Positions 35,620 to 44,328 of a stretch of 64,000 nucleotides of DNA are shown one piece after another. Below the pieces are notes generated by a model. It was not told the DNA's origin, ran no database searches, and was given only the letters and a program-made list of their open reading frames with translations. Each line of letters begins with the position of its first letter. Position 1 is the first letter of the stretch. The DNA is from Aquihabitans sp. G128 (lineage in GTDB: Bacteria; Actinomycetota; Acidimicrobiia; Acidimicrobiales; Iamiaceae): the NCBI RefSeq assembly GCF_019048865.1, contig NZ_CP077604.1, positions 4,650,001 to 4,714,000 on the forward strand. Direction: 5' to 3'. The position numbers were made by a program, and so were the translations under genes.

Positions 35620-36663
35620 CTACCGGCTGGGGTCGAGGACGACCTTGCCGATGCCCGCCTCGCGCTCGGCGAAGAGGCGGTAGGCCTCGGGGCCCTCGCT
35701 GAGCGGGAGGTGGTGGGTGACGGCCACCTCGGGCCGGAGGCGTCCCGACGCGACCAGCGGCAGCAGCGTGGGCAGCTCGGCTTGGACCGAGCAGAGCCCG
35801 ATGGCCAGCTCGAGCTCCTTGATCTGGGCCAGGGGGACGTGCAGCGGGAGGGCGCGGTTCTGGTTCACGCCCACCACCGACACCCGGCCCCGCTGGCCGG
35901 CCAGCTTGGTGGCCAGGTCGATGGTGGCATCGGCGCCGACGGCTTCGATCACCACGTCCGCGCCCCGGCCGGCGGTGGCCTCGGCGACGGCCGCCTTCAC
36001 GTCGTCGCCCTCCATGGGCTCGGCACCGAGCGCAGCAGCCTGGGCGCGGCGCTCGGCCACCAGGTCGACGGCCAGGACCCGGGCAGCGCCGAACACCTGG
36101 GCGGAGAGGATCGACAGGATGCCGACCGGGCCCAAGCCGATGACCGCCACCGTCTCGCCGGGCTGGATGCGACCACGGCGGGCGCCGTACCAGGCGGTCG
36201 GCAGGTTGTCGGTGAGGGTGAGGGCGGCGTCGTCGCCGATGGCGTCGGGCACCCGGACGAGGTTGCCGTCGGCGGCCGGCACCGCGACCGCCTCGGCCTG
36301 GCTGCCCTCGAGGGCGTGGCCGAGGCCATAGCAACCGGACTGCTGGCGACGGCACCCCAGCACCCAGCCCGAGCGGCACGCCGAACAGGTGCCGCAGCCC
36401 GTCGACGCCGGCACCACCACCCGATCGCCGACGGCGAAGGAGCGGACCCCGCTGCCGACCTCGACCACCTCGCCCACCGCCTCGTGCCCCACGCAGAAGC
36501 CCAGGTCGGTGCTGAAGCCGTGGCCGCCGTAGATGTGCAGGTCGGAGCCGCAGATGCCGGCGGCCCGCACCGCCACCACGGCGCCGTCGAGGTCGTGGGG
36601 CACCGGGTCGGCGACGGTGCTGACGGCGATCTCGTGGGGGCCTTCGTAGGTCAGGGCGCGCAT
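35620..36663 (-). CDS. Zinc-dependent alcohol dehydrogenase (MDR family)
   Basis: 347 residues. The catalytic zinc ligands are in AAGICGSDLHIYGG and GHEAVGEVVEVG, the structural zinc Cys in GCGTCSACRSGWVLGC, and the NAD(P) site in VAVIGLGPVGILSI. It oxidises or reduces an alcohol/aldehyde pair with a nicotinamide cofactor; the substrate is unknown. ATG 36663 fits the family start MRALTYEGPHEIAV. The gene is bracketed by a pair of family III palindromes on each side, so it seems transcriptionally isolated. Confidence 0.92.
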   Translation of the reverse strand: MRALTYEGPHEIAVSTVADPVPHDLDGAVVAVRAAGICGSDLHIYGGHGFSTDLGFCVGHEAVGEVVEVGSGVRSFAVGDRVVVPASTGCGTCSACRSGWVLGCRRQQSGCYGLGHALEGSQAEAVAVPAADGNLVRVPDAIGDDAALTLTDNLPTAWYGARRGRIQPGETVAVIGLGPVGILSILSAQVFGAARVLAVDLVAERRAQAAALGAEPMEGDDVKAAVAEATAGRGADVVIEAVGADATIDLATKLAGQRGRVSVVGVNQNRALPLHVPLAQIKELELAIGLCSVQAELPTLLPLVASGRLRPEVAVTHHLPLSEGPEAYRLFAEREAGIGKVVLDPSR

Positions 36664-36735
36664 GGCTGCTCCTCGCTGGCGACGGCCGCCATCATGGCCG
36701 GGGCCGGGCGGGCCTGCGTCGCCCAGCGCTGCGCC

Positions 36736-36783
36736 GTTCTGGCGGGGATCGGTGTCTTGGGCGACGCGTTTCCCCGACAGAAC
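36736..36783 (+). repeat. 48-bp palindromic repeat, family III, copy 3
   Basis: The left arm GTTCTGGCGGG and right arm CCCGACAGAAC surround GATCGGTGTCTTGGGCGACG. It is one base shorter than the other copies and lies 72 bases upstream of the alcohol dehydrogenase start. Confidence 0.9.
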
Positions 36784-36806
36784 GGCCGGGTGGCCGCTGC
36801 TGCACC

Positions 36807-36855
36807 GTTCTGTCGGCGATGGATGTCTTGGGGCGACGCGTTCTCCCGACAGAAC
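36807..36855 (+). repeat. 49-bp palindromic repeat, family III, copy 4
   Basis: The arms are GTTCTGTCGGC and CCCGACAGAAC with the same inner hairpin and orientation. It follows copy 3 by 23 bases, the same spacing as between copies 1 and 2. Confidence 0.92.
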
Positions 36856-36975
36856 GGTTCCGGGGCGAACGCGCCTGCGGCGCCCGACCGGCTGATCCCG
36901 CTGAGGAGAGCGGAATCGGCTGGTCCGAGCCCGCGGCCCCGGACTGTCAGACCCCCTGGGGATGATGGCTGGCGT

Positions 36976-37287
36976 ATGGAATCGTCGTCGTTGCAGTTCG
37001 CCGCCACCGTGCGCACCCTCGGGGGTGCGGCACGGGCACGCGGCCTGGTGGTCCCGGGGTTCCGGAGCCCACCCAAGGTGCCGGGCGCCGAGCGCACCGT
37101 GCGCAAGCGGCCCGACGGCGGCTCCACGGTGGCCGTGGTGGTGAAGGGCCGTCCCTTCCAAGCCGTCATCGCCGACCTGATCGAGGGCATCGTCGTGGCC
37201 AACGAGCTGCCCGGGGCCGAGGCCACCCGGGTGCGCACCGCCCTGTGGGAGGCCGTGGTCGGCGGCCACGGCAAGGCCGCCGCCTAG
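36976..37287 (+). CDS. Small conserved-looking protein of unknown function
   Basis: 103 residues: MESSSLQFAATVRTLGGAAR, then a basic GLVVPGFRSPPKVPG stretch and an ordered half with DGGSTVAVVVKGRPFQAVIADLIEGIVVANEL. I do not recognise the family. The good codon use, the ATG with GGGGAUGAUGG upstream, and the stop 28 bases before tRNA-Leu suggest a real gene. The last half could form a small alpha/beta domain; there is no signal peptide or membrane segment. The 312-base region before it (36664-36975) holds the two family III repeats and no other gene. Confidence 0.7.
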   Translation: MESSSLQFAATVRTLGGAARARGLVVPGFRSPPKVPGAERTVRKRPDGGSTVAVVVKGRPFQAVIADLIEGIVVANELPGAEATRVRTALWEAVVGGHGKAAA

Positions 37288-37315
37288 CCCCGTTAGCGTG
37301 GCGCCGAGCCCTCCG

Positions 37316-37401
37316 GCCCGGGTGGCGGAACTGGCAGACGCAGGGGGCTTAAACCCCCCGGGCCCGCAAGGGTCGTGCGGGTTCGATCCCCGCCCCGGGC
37401 A
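37316..37401 (+). tRNA. tRNA-Leu (anticodon TAA)
   Basis: The acceptor stem GCCCGGG/CCCGGGC, a D-arm with GGCAGACGC, the anticodon stem-loop GGGGG-CTTAAAC-CCCCC with anticodon TAA, a long variable arm and the T-arm GCGGGTTCGATCCCCGC are all visible; the discriminator base is A. The long variable arm fits a class II leucine tRNA. The 3' CCA is not encoded (ACCG follows), so CCA must be added after transcription. Confidence 0.96.
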
Positions 37402-37438
37402 CCGCTCACGTTCGGACCAGCGGTGCCGATGGGCACCG

Positions 37439-38524
37439 ATGGCGGCACCCCATCGTGATCACGACCTGTGCGAGCCCAGGACGGGGGCGGGCTCGTCGGG
37501 CCCACCCCTCCTCGTGACCCCGGTGTCGTTCTCGGCGCCGCCGGGCCCGAAGCGCGGGCAGCGTCGGGCCAAGCTCTTGCTCCGCATGGCGGCCCTCGCC
37601 CTCTGCCCGGTGTACCTCGTGTCCTCGGCGGCGGGCACGCCTCGGGAGCCGTTGGCGCTGCTGGTCGCGGTCGGGGTGGCCGCCTGGTTCACGACCCACG
37701 CCCTCGTGCGCCACCAGATGACCTCGGCCGCCCGAGCGCTCGACACCGAGCCGCTACGGGTGGTCCATCTGGTGCCGGCCTGGATCGGTGGCCTCCGCCG
37801 CCAGTTCTGCGTCGAGGTGCGGGCCGAAGACAGCTCCACCCTCGGCTGGATCCGGCTGCAGGCACGGCTCGATGCCTTCGATCCCACCGTGCCGTTCCAC
37901 CTGCCCGGCGGGGCCCGCCACGGCCGGCGGGCGGCCCTGCGGTCGGTCGACGGCCGCCAGCTCGTGCTCCCGCTCACCCCCTTGCAAGAGCGACCCGTTG
38001 CCCCGGTCCACCCGCAGTCCGCCCTGGTCGATCGCCTCGCAGGCTGGACGAGGCCCGGGCCCGCGGGGGTCGCCGAGCCGCTGCGAGGCATCGGCCAACT
38101 GATCGCCAAGCGCCGAGGCGAGGCGCTCGCCCTCCTGGTGATGGCCCTGTGGGTCGGGACGAGCGTGGTCTGGCAGCAGACCGGCTGGCCGCCTCGCGAG
38201 GTCGCCGTACTCGCCGTGCTCACCTACGCCCTGGTGAAGCGGCCGGTGCTGCGGCTCTGCTCTCGGGTCATCAGCCGTCCGCTGAACCGTGCGGTCCGCG
38301 AGGTCACCGGCCTCTCGGCCTCCGATGCCGCCTTCGTGGGCTGGGCAGTCGAGGCGTTCTGCCACCTGCCCGCGCTGCCGGACGGGGTCACCCCCGCCGT
38401 TCCGCCGCCGTGGGCCGGCATCGCCGCGCCCACCACCTTCGGGTCTGCGGCGACCCCGAGCGCGCCTGCCGCCGCACCCCTCGCGCCGGCGCCGGCGTCC
38501 GTCGACGACTGGTCCGCATGGTGA
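37439..38524 (+). CDS. Uncharacterised membrane protein
   Basis: 361 residues from ATG 37439; GTG 37514 is an alternative start. I do not recognise a family. Four hydrophobic stretches are visible: RMAALALCPVYLVSS, PLALLVAVGVAAWFTTHAL, ALALLVMALWVGTSVVW and VAVLAVLTYALVKR, with a soluble domain of about 150 residues between the second and third (LRRQFCVEVRAEDSSTLGWI). The last 50 residues are Ala/Pro-rich. The frame extends back through the tRNA gene, which cannot be coding. It is followed by a CoA-transferase gene on the other strand. Confidence 0.6.
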   Translation: MAAPHRDHDLCEPRTGAGSSGPPLLVTPVSFSAPPGPKRGQRRAKLLLRMAALALCPVYLVSSAAGTPREPLALLVAVGVAAWFTTHALVRHQMTSAARALDTEPLRVVHLVPAWIGGLRRQFCVEVRAEDSSTLGWIRLQARLDAFDPTVPFHLPGGARHGRRAALRSVDGRQLVLPLTPLQERPVAPVHPQSALVDRLAGWTRPGPAGVAEPLRGIGQLIAKRRGEALALLVMALWVGTSVVWQQTGWPPREVAVLAVLTYALVKRPVLRLCSRVISRPLNRAVREVTGLSASDAAFVGWAVEAFCHLPALPDGVTPAVPPPWAGIAAPTTFGSAATPSAPAAAPLAPAPASVDDWSAW

Positions 38525-38568
38525 TCGCGAGGGCCTGATCCGGCGCGGGCTCAGGCTCAGGCTCAGGC

Positions 38569-39699
38569 TCAGGCGACGGTGCCGGCCTCGCTGAGGGCGG
38601 CGACCTCGGCGTCGGTGAAGCCCCAGCTGGCCAGGGCGGCGACGCCGGTCTCGGGCGCCGTCGACTCGCGGGCGGCCGGGGTGCGGTCGAACCGCGGGGC
38701 GGGGCCGGGCTCGGGGTTGCCGTCGCGCCAGACGAAGGTGTCGCGGGCGACGTGGTGGGGGTGCGTCGGCGCCTCGGCGGTCTCGACCACCGCCTCCACG
38801 CAGGCATCGACGCCGGCGTAGACCTCGGCCCACTCGTCGCGCGTGCGGGTGCGGACCACCTCGGCGATGCGGGCCTTGGTGGCGGGCCACGTGGCCTCGT
38901 CGTACTGGGCGGCCAGGTCCAGCTCGTCGGCCAGCCCGAGGCCGGCCACCAGGGCGGCGTAGAACTGCGGCTCGATGGCGCCCACCGCCAGCCACCGCCC
39001 GTCGGCGCACTCGTACACGTCGTAGAAGGGCGCGGCGCCGTCCAGCAGGTTGGTGCCGCGAGGGCCCCAGCCGCCGCCGTGGCGGCCGGCGTAGAACGGG
39101 GCCAGCAGCAGGGCGCTGCCGTCGACCATGGCGGCGTCGATCACCTGGCCCTTGCCGCTGGTGGCCCGCTCCACCAGCGCGGCGAGCACGCCCACCACCA
39201 GCAGCTCGCCACCGCCGGCGAAGTCGGCCAGCACGTTGATGGGCGCCGACGGCGGGCCGCCGGCCCGCCCCAGCGGGTCGAGGGCACCCGAGCTGGCGAG
39301 GTAGCCGAGGTCGTGGCCGGCCCTCGAAGCGAGCGGCCCGTCCTGGCCGAAGCCGGTGAGGCGCCCGTAGACCAGCCGCTCGTTGCGGGCGTGGCACACG
39401 TCGGGCCCGAAGCCCAGGCGCTCGGCCACGCCGGGCCGGTACACGTCGACCAGCACGTCGGCCCCCTCCACCAGGCGCAGCAGGACCTCGACGCCCTCGG
39501 GCGATCGCAGGTCGACGCCCACGGAGCGCTTGCCCCGCCCCAGCGCGCCGAGGCCGACGATCGACTCGGCGCCCACCCGGTCGACCACCAGCACGTCAGC
39601 GCCCAGGTCGCCCAGCAGCATCCCGGCGAAGGGCCCCGGGCCCAGCCCGGCCAGCTCCACCACGCGCACCCCGGCCAGCGGCCCCGTCCCTGCGGTCAT
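38569..39699 (-). CDS. CaiB/BaiF family CoA-transferase, alpha-methylacyl-CoA racemase-like
   Basis: 376 residues. GVRVVELAGLGPGPFAGMLLGDLGADV is the CoA-binding start, RGKRSVGVDLRSPEG follows, and VYGRLTGFGQDGPLASRAGHDLGYLA carries the His and Asp of the racemase active site. INVLADFAGGGELLVVGVLAAL continues the family pattern. Such enzymes either racemise 2-methylacyl-CoA or transfer CoA between acids. ATG 39699 gives the usual start. Four copies of the hexamer GGCTCA lie around its stop codon. Confidence 0.9.
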   Translation of the reverse strand: MTAGTGPLAGVRVVELAGLGPGPFAGMLLGDLGADVLVVDRVGAESIVGLGALGRGKRSVGVDLRSPEGVEVLLRLVEGADVLVDVYRPGVAERLGFGPDVCHARNERLVYGRLTGFGQDGPLASRAGHDLGYLASSGALDPLGRAGGPPSAPINVLADFAGGGELLVVGVLAALVERATSGKGQVIDAAMVDGSALLLAPFYAGRHGGGWGPRGTNLLDGAAPFYDVYECADGRWLAVGAIEPQFYAALVAGLGLADELDLAAQYDEATWPATKARIAEVVRTRTRDEWAEVYAGVDACVEAVVETAEAPTHPHHVARDTFVWRDGNPEPGPAPRFDRTPAARESTAPETGVAALASWGFTDAEVAALSEAGTVA

Positions 39700-39814
39700 C
39701 GGCTCCGTGCCTCCTCGTTGCGGGCGGCACGCGCCGCACGCCCGCTTGCTACCAGCACCGCTGCTGGCGTGCTCGCCGGTCACGGCGACCCGCACGGACG
39801 TGCGCCGATGCGCG

Positions 39815-39851
39815 GCAGCGCCCCGCCGACCGGCGGTCGACGGGGCGCTGC
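39815..39851 (-). terminator. GC-rich stem-loop downstream of the secreted repeat gene
   Basis: GCAGCGCCCCG (39815-39825) and CGGGGCGCTGC (39841-39851) are perfect 11-bp arms around a 15-base loop. It begins 39 bases after the stop of the gene at 39890-41056 and probably terminates it. Confidence 0.6.
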
Positions 39852-39889
39852 GGCGTGTCGGGCGGGGCGACCTCAGCGGCCGCCCCCGA

Positions 39890-41056
39890 TCACTTCTTGC
39901 TGCTGCGGATCACGTTCACCAGCGAGCCCGCCGGGAGGCCGGTGATGGTCTGCTGCGAGTAGCCGCCGCCGTTGAAGTTCCACAACGTGGCGGTGGTCGA
40001 GCCCTTCCAGGCGATGTCGTCGTACCCGTCCCCGTTGAAGTCACCGACGGCGCTGACGTAGGTGCCGTTCACCTGCGGGCTCTCGAGCTGGGCGACGCTG
40101 CCGTCCGCGTTGAAGCGCCAGAGGGTCTCGGAGGCCGACCCGGGGCGGTACCAGAGCACGCTCTCGCCGCCACCGTCGGTGAAGTACCCGACGATGGGCT
40201 CGCGGTCGCCGCTCTGGTTCGGGAGGGCCTGCGACGTGTGCGTGCCGTTGGCCTTGAAGCGCCACAGGTAGTCGGCGCCGTTCTGGTCGTACCAGATGAT
40301 CCCCTTGGAGGGGCCGTCCATCGTGGGTCCGCCGAAGTAGCCGGTGACCGCGATGTAGTTGCCGCCGAGGGTGATCGACCGGGTGCTGTGCCCGCCGGTC
40401 TGGTCGAAGTCCCAGATGGAGTCGGCGCCGGCGCCCGGGGCGTACCAGATGATGTCGTCGGTGTAGTCGTCGTCGTCACCCGGCAGGATGTCGTAGTCGG
40501 TCTCGGCCACGTACGGCCGGTAGGTGCCGTTGACCGAGAGCGTCCGCGACGTGTGGCCTCCGGACGCGTTGAACAGCCACAGGTAGTCGGCCGCGGTGCC
40601 GGCGGCGTACCAGAAGATGTCGGTGATGCCGTCGCCGTTGAAGTCGCCGACGAGCGGGCGGAAGTCGCCGCCCACCGGGGCGCTCTGGAGCGCGCCGAGG
40701 GCGAGCGGGCCGGCGCCGGCGGTCGAGGTGCGCAGGAGCCCGTCGGGCCCGCTGCCCGGGTTGTACAGGAAGGCCGACTCGGTGCTGTCGTCGCTGAACG
40801 CGCCGGTGACGGTCCAGTCGGTGGCCGGCACCGTCTTGGTGCTCTTGGCGCCGTTGCGCCACGACACCGCGGTCGTGCCCTCGTACGGCACGAAGAGCAG
40901 CGCGTCGCTGCCGGTGGTGCTGCGCACGCCCGAGCGCACGGCGCCCGGATCGTCGTGGGCGCCGGCGGGGCTCGCCTGGCTCAGGCCGCCGGCGAGCAGC
41001 GCCGCTCCGGCCATCAGGGCAGCGACGCGCGAGGCACGTCCGGGACGGTGGGGCAT
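39890..41056 (-). CDS. Secreted FG-GAP/VCBS-repeat protein
   Basis: 388 residues. MPHRPGRASRVAALMAGAALLAGG is a signal peptide, with cleavage near SPAGA. The mature part is built of short beta-propeller-like blades, each pairing an IxWYxxGxxxDxLWxF segment (IFWYAAGTAADYLWLF, IIWYAPGAGADSIWDF, IIWYDQNGADYLWRF, VLWYRPGSASETLWRF) with two calcium-binding VGDFNGDGxxD motifs. These proteins act outside the cell in adhesion or carbohydrate contact; no enzymatic domain is visible. ATG 41056 starts the signal peptide; an extra 13 residues upstream are unlikely. Confidence 0.85.
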   Translation of the reverse strand: MPHRPGRASRVAALMAGAALLAGGLSQASPAGAHDDPGAVRSGVRSTTGSDALLFVPYEGTTAVSWRNGAKSTKTVPATDWTVTGAFSDDSTESAFLYNPGSGPDGLLRTSTAGAGPLALGALQSAPVGGDFRPLVGDFNGDGITDIFWYAAGTAADYLWLFNASGGHTSRTLSVNGTYRPYVAETDYDILPGDDDDYTDDIIWYAPGAGADSIWDFDQTGGHSTRSITLGGNYIAVTGYFGGPTMDGPSKGIIWYDQNGADYLWRFKANGTHTSQALPNQSGDREPIVGYFTDGGGESVLWYRPGSASETLWRFNADGSVAQLESPQVNGTYVSAVGDFNGDGYDDIAWKGSTTATLWNFNGGGYSQQTITGLPAGSLVNVIRSSKK

Positions 41057-41484
41057 CGGATCCTCCGTGGGGGCTTCGTGGGGTGCCCGCTGCACCCGAC
41101 GCCCGAACCGTAGGCGCTGCCGGCCTCGGGCGAGCGGGTGGCACCACCGATCCCGCCCCGGTTCACCCGTTCGGGCGCCGACCCCCTCCTCGTGCGGGGT
41201 TGGGATCTGGCCTCTGGAGCGGCCAGGTCGCCGAGCGGGTTCACGTCGTTGGTGGGGGCCGGCTCGGTGGAGGGGGCTGGTGGCCGGCTGGTCGCTGGTC
41301 GATCTGGGCGGGGGTCACAGCGTGGCCCTCGTCTTGCCCGGTTGTCGAAGGGCGCAACGGGGGCCGGGTGGGGTGTCTGGTTCGTCGCACAGGCCCGATT
41401 CGGCGGCCGGTCGGCTTGGAGGCTCGTGCGCTGACCGGTGCTCATCGCGGTTTTGCGCACGAGCCTTCGGGTCGTCGCGCGAGC
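41057..41484. other. Gene-free region with one perfect inverted repeat
   Basis: 428 bases with no reading frame that I find believable on either strand. The only structure I see is the 12-bp inverted repeat at 41420-41466, next to the amidase stop. Confidence 0.55.
41420..41466. repeat. 47-bp hyphenated palindrome, single copy
   Basis: AGGCTCGTGCGC (41420-41431) and GCGCACGAGCCT (41455-41466) are perfect. Its size and outer-arm layout match the three 49-bp families, but it is not related by sequence. It may be the amidase terminator. Confidence 0.6.
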
Positions 41485-42780
41485 TCAGGGAGTTGAGAGG
41501 GAGGCGACGAAGGCGAGGAGGGCGGTGTCGGTGCCGGGGGCGCCGACGAAGGCGAGGCCGAACGGGAGGCCCTCGGCGCGGAGGAGGGGGGCGACGACGA
41601 CGGGGGCGCCGGCGAGGCCGGCGAGGCAGGTGAGGCGGAGCGTCTGGGCCCGCTGGCGGTCGTGCTCCTCACCCGACGTGCGCAGGAGGGGCGCGGGGCC
41701 GGCGGCGGCGGGCATGGCGAGGACGGTGCCGTCGGCGGTGGCGGCGAGGACCGCCTCCGTGACCCGGGCCCGCACGACCTCGGCGCCCGCGACCTCGTCG
41801 TCGGTGACCCGGGACGCGGCGGCGAACCGGGCGGCGATGCCGGGGCCGAACGTGGGACGGGCCTCGGTGATCCAGGGTCCGTGCGCCGTCCAGGCCTGGC
41901 GGCCCTGCAGGGCGCGGAAGGCGCCGGCCGCCGCCTCCAGGTCGAGGCCCAGCTCCACCACGTCGACGTCGGGACCGAGGCCGTGCACGCTGGCGACCAG
42001 GTCCGCCGCCAGCGACGGTGGCAGCTCGGCGACCGCTTCGGCGATCCACCGCAGCCGGGGCGCGGTGGCCGCACCTGCGCCACCGATCTCGGAGGCCGCG
42101 GTGGTCGCTACGTCGGCGATCGGGGTGCCGGGCTCGAGCGGGGCGTCGGTGCTCGCCGCTCGGGCTGGCCCGCGGCTCGCAAGCGGGCCGGCTGTCCCGC
42201 CGCCGTCGCCGAGCAGGACGGCTGCCGCGGCGGCCAGCAGGTGCGGGTCCCGGGCGAAGAGGCCGACGGTGTCGAAGGTGGCGCCCAGCGGGACCACGCC
42301 GTCGATGGGGACCGCACCGTGGGTGGGGCGCCAGCCGTAGGTACCGCAGTAGCTCGCCGGGACCCGGATCGAGCCGCCGGTGTCGGTGCCGAGGGCGAGG
42401 TCGACGAGGCCGGCGGCCACGGCAGCGGCGGACCCGGCCGACGAGCCGCCCGACACCCGCCCCGGCGCGGCCACGTTGCGGGGCGAGCCGTGGTGCACGT
42501 TGGTGCCCGAGAGCGAGTACGCCAGCTCATCGGTGACGGTCTTGCCCACCACCGAGGCGCCGGCCCGCAGCAGCAGCTCCACCGCGGGAGCGTGCGCGAT
42601 GGCAGGTGACCGGCCGGCGGCGAAGTCCGGGTTGCCGGCGCCGGTGACCGTGCCGGCCACGTCGAACAGGTCCTTCACGGCGAGGGTGCGGCCGGCCAGC
42701 GGCCCGTGGTCGGCGCCGGCGGCCAGCAGGGACGGCGGGCCGACGAAGGCGCCGATGTCGTCGACGGGGATGGCGGTCAC
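41485..42780 (-). CDS. Amidase signature family hydrolase (AtzE/AtzF-like)
   Basis: 431 residues. The Ser-cisSer-Lys triad is visible: Lys36 in LAVKDLFDVAG, the cis-Ser in VSGGSSAGSAAAVAAG and the nucleophile Ser in GTDTGGSIRVPA. It hydrolyses an amide to acid and ammonia. The GTG start at 42780 overlaps the stop of the AtzH-like gene (GTGA). Together with that gene and the formamidase upstream, it suggests a small pathway for amide or carboxy-biuret-like compounds as nitrogen source. Confidence 0.9.
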   Translation of the reverse strand: MTAIPVDDIGAFVGPPSLLAAGADHGPLAGRTLAVKDLFDVAGTVTGAGNPDFAAGRSPAIAHAPAVELLLRAGASVVGKTVTDELAYSLSGTNVHHGSPRNVAAPGRVSGGSSAGSAAAVAAGLVDLALGTDTGGSIRVPASYCGTYGWRPTHGAVPIDGVVPLGATFDTVGLFARDPHLLAAAAAVLLGDGGGTAGPLASRGPARAASTDAPLEPGTPIADVATTAASEIGGAGAATAPRLRWIAEAVAELPPSLAADLVASVHGLGPDVDVVELGLDLEAAAGAFRALQGRQAWTAHGPWITEARPTFGPGIAARFAAASRVTDDEVAGAEVVRARVTEAVLAATADGTVLAMPAAAGPAPLLRTSGEEHDRQRAQTLRLTCLAGLAGAPVVVAPLLRAEGLPFGLAFVGAPGTDTALLAFVASLSTP

Positions 42781-43175
42781 GAGGACGCCGCCAGGCGGGA
42801 GACGTGGGCGTGGACGATGCGCCAGCCGTCGGGGCGGCGGGCCCACACCTGGGTCCGGTGGATGGTGGCGCCGCCGCGCTCCAGCACGGCGAGGTGCAGG
42901 GCGGTGGCCGGCGACAGGGGGCGGATGGCGTCGTGCCGCCAGGTGGCCGGGGGCGTGGCGCCGGTGGCGGCCCGCAGGGCCCGGACGGCCGCCAGGTCGA
43001 GCTGCGCGCCCTCGGGCCCGAAGCGCGAGGTGTCGGGCTGGTCGTCGAAGAACGCCGCGGCGCCTACGCCGTCGCCCGCCGCGAGGGCGTCCTCGTAGGC
43101 GTGGGTGGCGGCGGCCAGGGCGGCCAGCTCGTCCTCGGCCAGCACGGCGCCGGTCGGCGCGACCTCGGCGGCCAT
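42777..43175 (-). CDS. AtzH-like/DUF3225 protein (NTF2 fold)
   Basis: 132 residues. AALAAATHAYEDALAAGDGVGAAAFFDDQPDTSRFGPEGAQLDL matches the AtzH-like family start, and TQVWARRPDGWRIVHAHVSRL is its typical end. AtzH occurs next to the amidase AtzE in cyanuric acid and biuret catabolism and acts on a carboxylated urea intermediate. ATG 43175 overlaps the formamidase stop by one base (TGATG), and its TGA overlaps the amidase start. Confidence 0.82.
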   Translation of the reverse strand: MAAEVAPTGAVLAEDELAALAAATHAYEDALAAGDGVGAAAFFDDQPDTSRFGPEGAQLDLAAVRALRAATGATPPATWRHDAIRPLSPATALHLAVLERGGATIHRTQVWARRPDGWRIVHAHVSRLAASS

Positions 43176-44257
43176 CAGCCGTCGAGGTCCGTGGTGCGGA
43201 TGAGGCAGTGGACGCCCACCACCAGGTTCACGGCCTGGGAGACCTCGAAGTCGGCGGCGGCCGAGAGGAAGGCGAGGGCGCTCTGCTCGTCGACCCCGGT
43301 GCGGTCGACCACGAGCGCCACCGCGTTGCGCACGCACTGGCGCAGGGCCTCGTCGACGGTGGCCCCGACGGCGATGACGATGGTGTGGGTGCGGGTCTCG
43401 CCCCAGGGCGCCTGCAGCACGGCGGCCAGGCGGCGGGCATCGGTGCCGGACCACACCGAAGCGCGCAGCGTGGCGCGCAGCGGGGCCTCGAAGGCGGTGA
43501 GGGCCACCTCGCCGTTGCCCTGGGCGAAGTGGGGGTCGCTGACGTAGAGGCCGGCGCCGTCGACCTGCACCGGCAGCAGCAGCCGGCTGCCCGCCCCGAG
43601 GTGGCGGACGTCGAGGTTGCCGCCGTGGGCGCCGGGCGGCGTCGACGACGCAGCGTCGGGATCGGCGGGCGTGACGCCGACGAGGCCCAGGAAGGGCCGC
43701 AGGTCGAAGCGCAGGGCGTGGCCGGAGGCGGTCTCGATGCGGCCGCGCCGCTCGTCGTCGTCCACCCGGGCCAGGGTCGACACCACCGCCGGCGGTTCGC
43801 CCCCGTCGACCGGTCGGGGCAGCTCACCGGCCAGGACGCCTCGGCCGTGGCGGTTGCTGACGATGCCGTAGGGGGCGCGGTAGGCGAGGTCCAGGGTCTC
43901 GATGCAGAGCACGTCGCCCACCCGGGCGCCGGCGACCTCAACCGGGCCGAGCACGGCGTGGGGCCCGTCGTGGGGCAGCTCCCGGCCGAGCGCGGTGCCG
44001 GCGAGGTCACGCACGTCGTCGAGCACGTCGTCGGCGCCGATTCCCCAGCCGCCGAAGAACTCGACGGCGTCGGCGCCCTGGTCGCCGAGCAGGCCCTCGT
44101 GGCTGACGGTGTCGAACGTGATGGCATCGCCGTCGGCGAGGCGGGCGACCGGGGTGGTGCCCGGTGTGGGCAGCCGGCCCCAGCGGAGGGTGTCGGCCGA
44201 GGCCCGCACGTACGTGCTGGCCGGGATGTCGCCCTGGCCGGGCTGGAGGAGCTTCAC
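43175..44257 (-). CDS. Acetamidase/formamidase family protein
   Basis: 360 residues: VKLLQPGQGDIPASTYVRAS start, FDTVSHEGLLGDQG, LGPVEVAGARVGDVLCIETLDL, HGGNLDVRHLGAGSRLLLPVQVDGAGLYVSDPHFAQGNGEVA and a C-terminal FLSAAADFEVSQAVNLVVGVHCLI. The metal-site His and Asp in GGNLDVRHL and DPHFAQGNGE are kept. It hydrolyses formamide, acetamide or a similar small amide. GTG 44257 has GGAG six bases upstream. It is first in a three-gene run and divergent from a PadR regulator. Confidence 0.9.
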   Translation of the reverse strand: MKLLQPGQGDIPASTYVRASADTLRWGRLPTPGTTPVARLADGDAITFDTVSHEGLLGDQGADAVEFFGGWGIGADDVLDDVRDLAGTALGRELPHDGPHAVLGPVEVAGARVGDVLCIETLDLAYRAPYGIVSNRHGRGVLAGELPRPVDGGEPPAVVSTLARVDDDERRGRIETASGHALRFDLRPFLGLVGVTPADPDAASSTPPGAHGGNLDVRHLGAGSRLLLPVQVDGAGLYVSDPHFAQGNGEVALTAFEAPLRATLRASVWSGTDARRLAAVLQAPWGETRTHTIVIAVGATVDEALRQCVRNAVALVVDRTGVDEQSALAFLSAAADFEVSQAVNLVVGVHCLIRTTDLDG

Positions 44258-44328
44258 GGCGCACCTGGGGAGGAGATCGGGCCGCCGGTCGGAGCGAGGC
44301 GGCGGAAGGGGTGTGCGAGGATGGCGAC

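Noticed and set aside
37298..37438. N-terminal extension of the membrane protein through the tRNA
   Set aside because: The DNA is the tRNA-Leu gene, so the open frame is incidental.
38547..38574. Four copies of the hexamer GGCTCA as a functional repeat
   Set aside because: Short tandem hexamer at the end of a gene; likely slippage without further evidence.
41121..41460. Short open frames in the gap before the amidase gene
   Set aside because: They overlap in several frames, have no ribosome site and no family resemblance.
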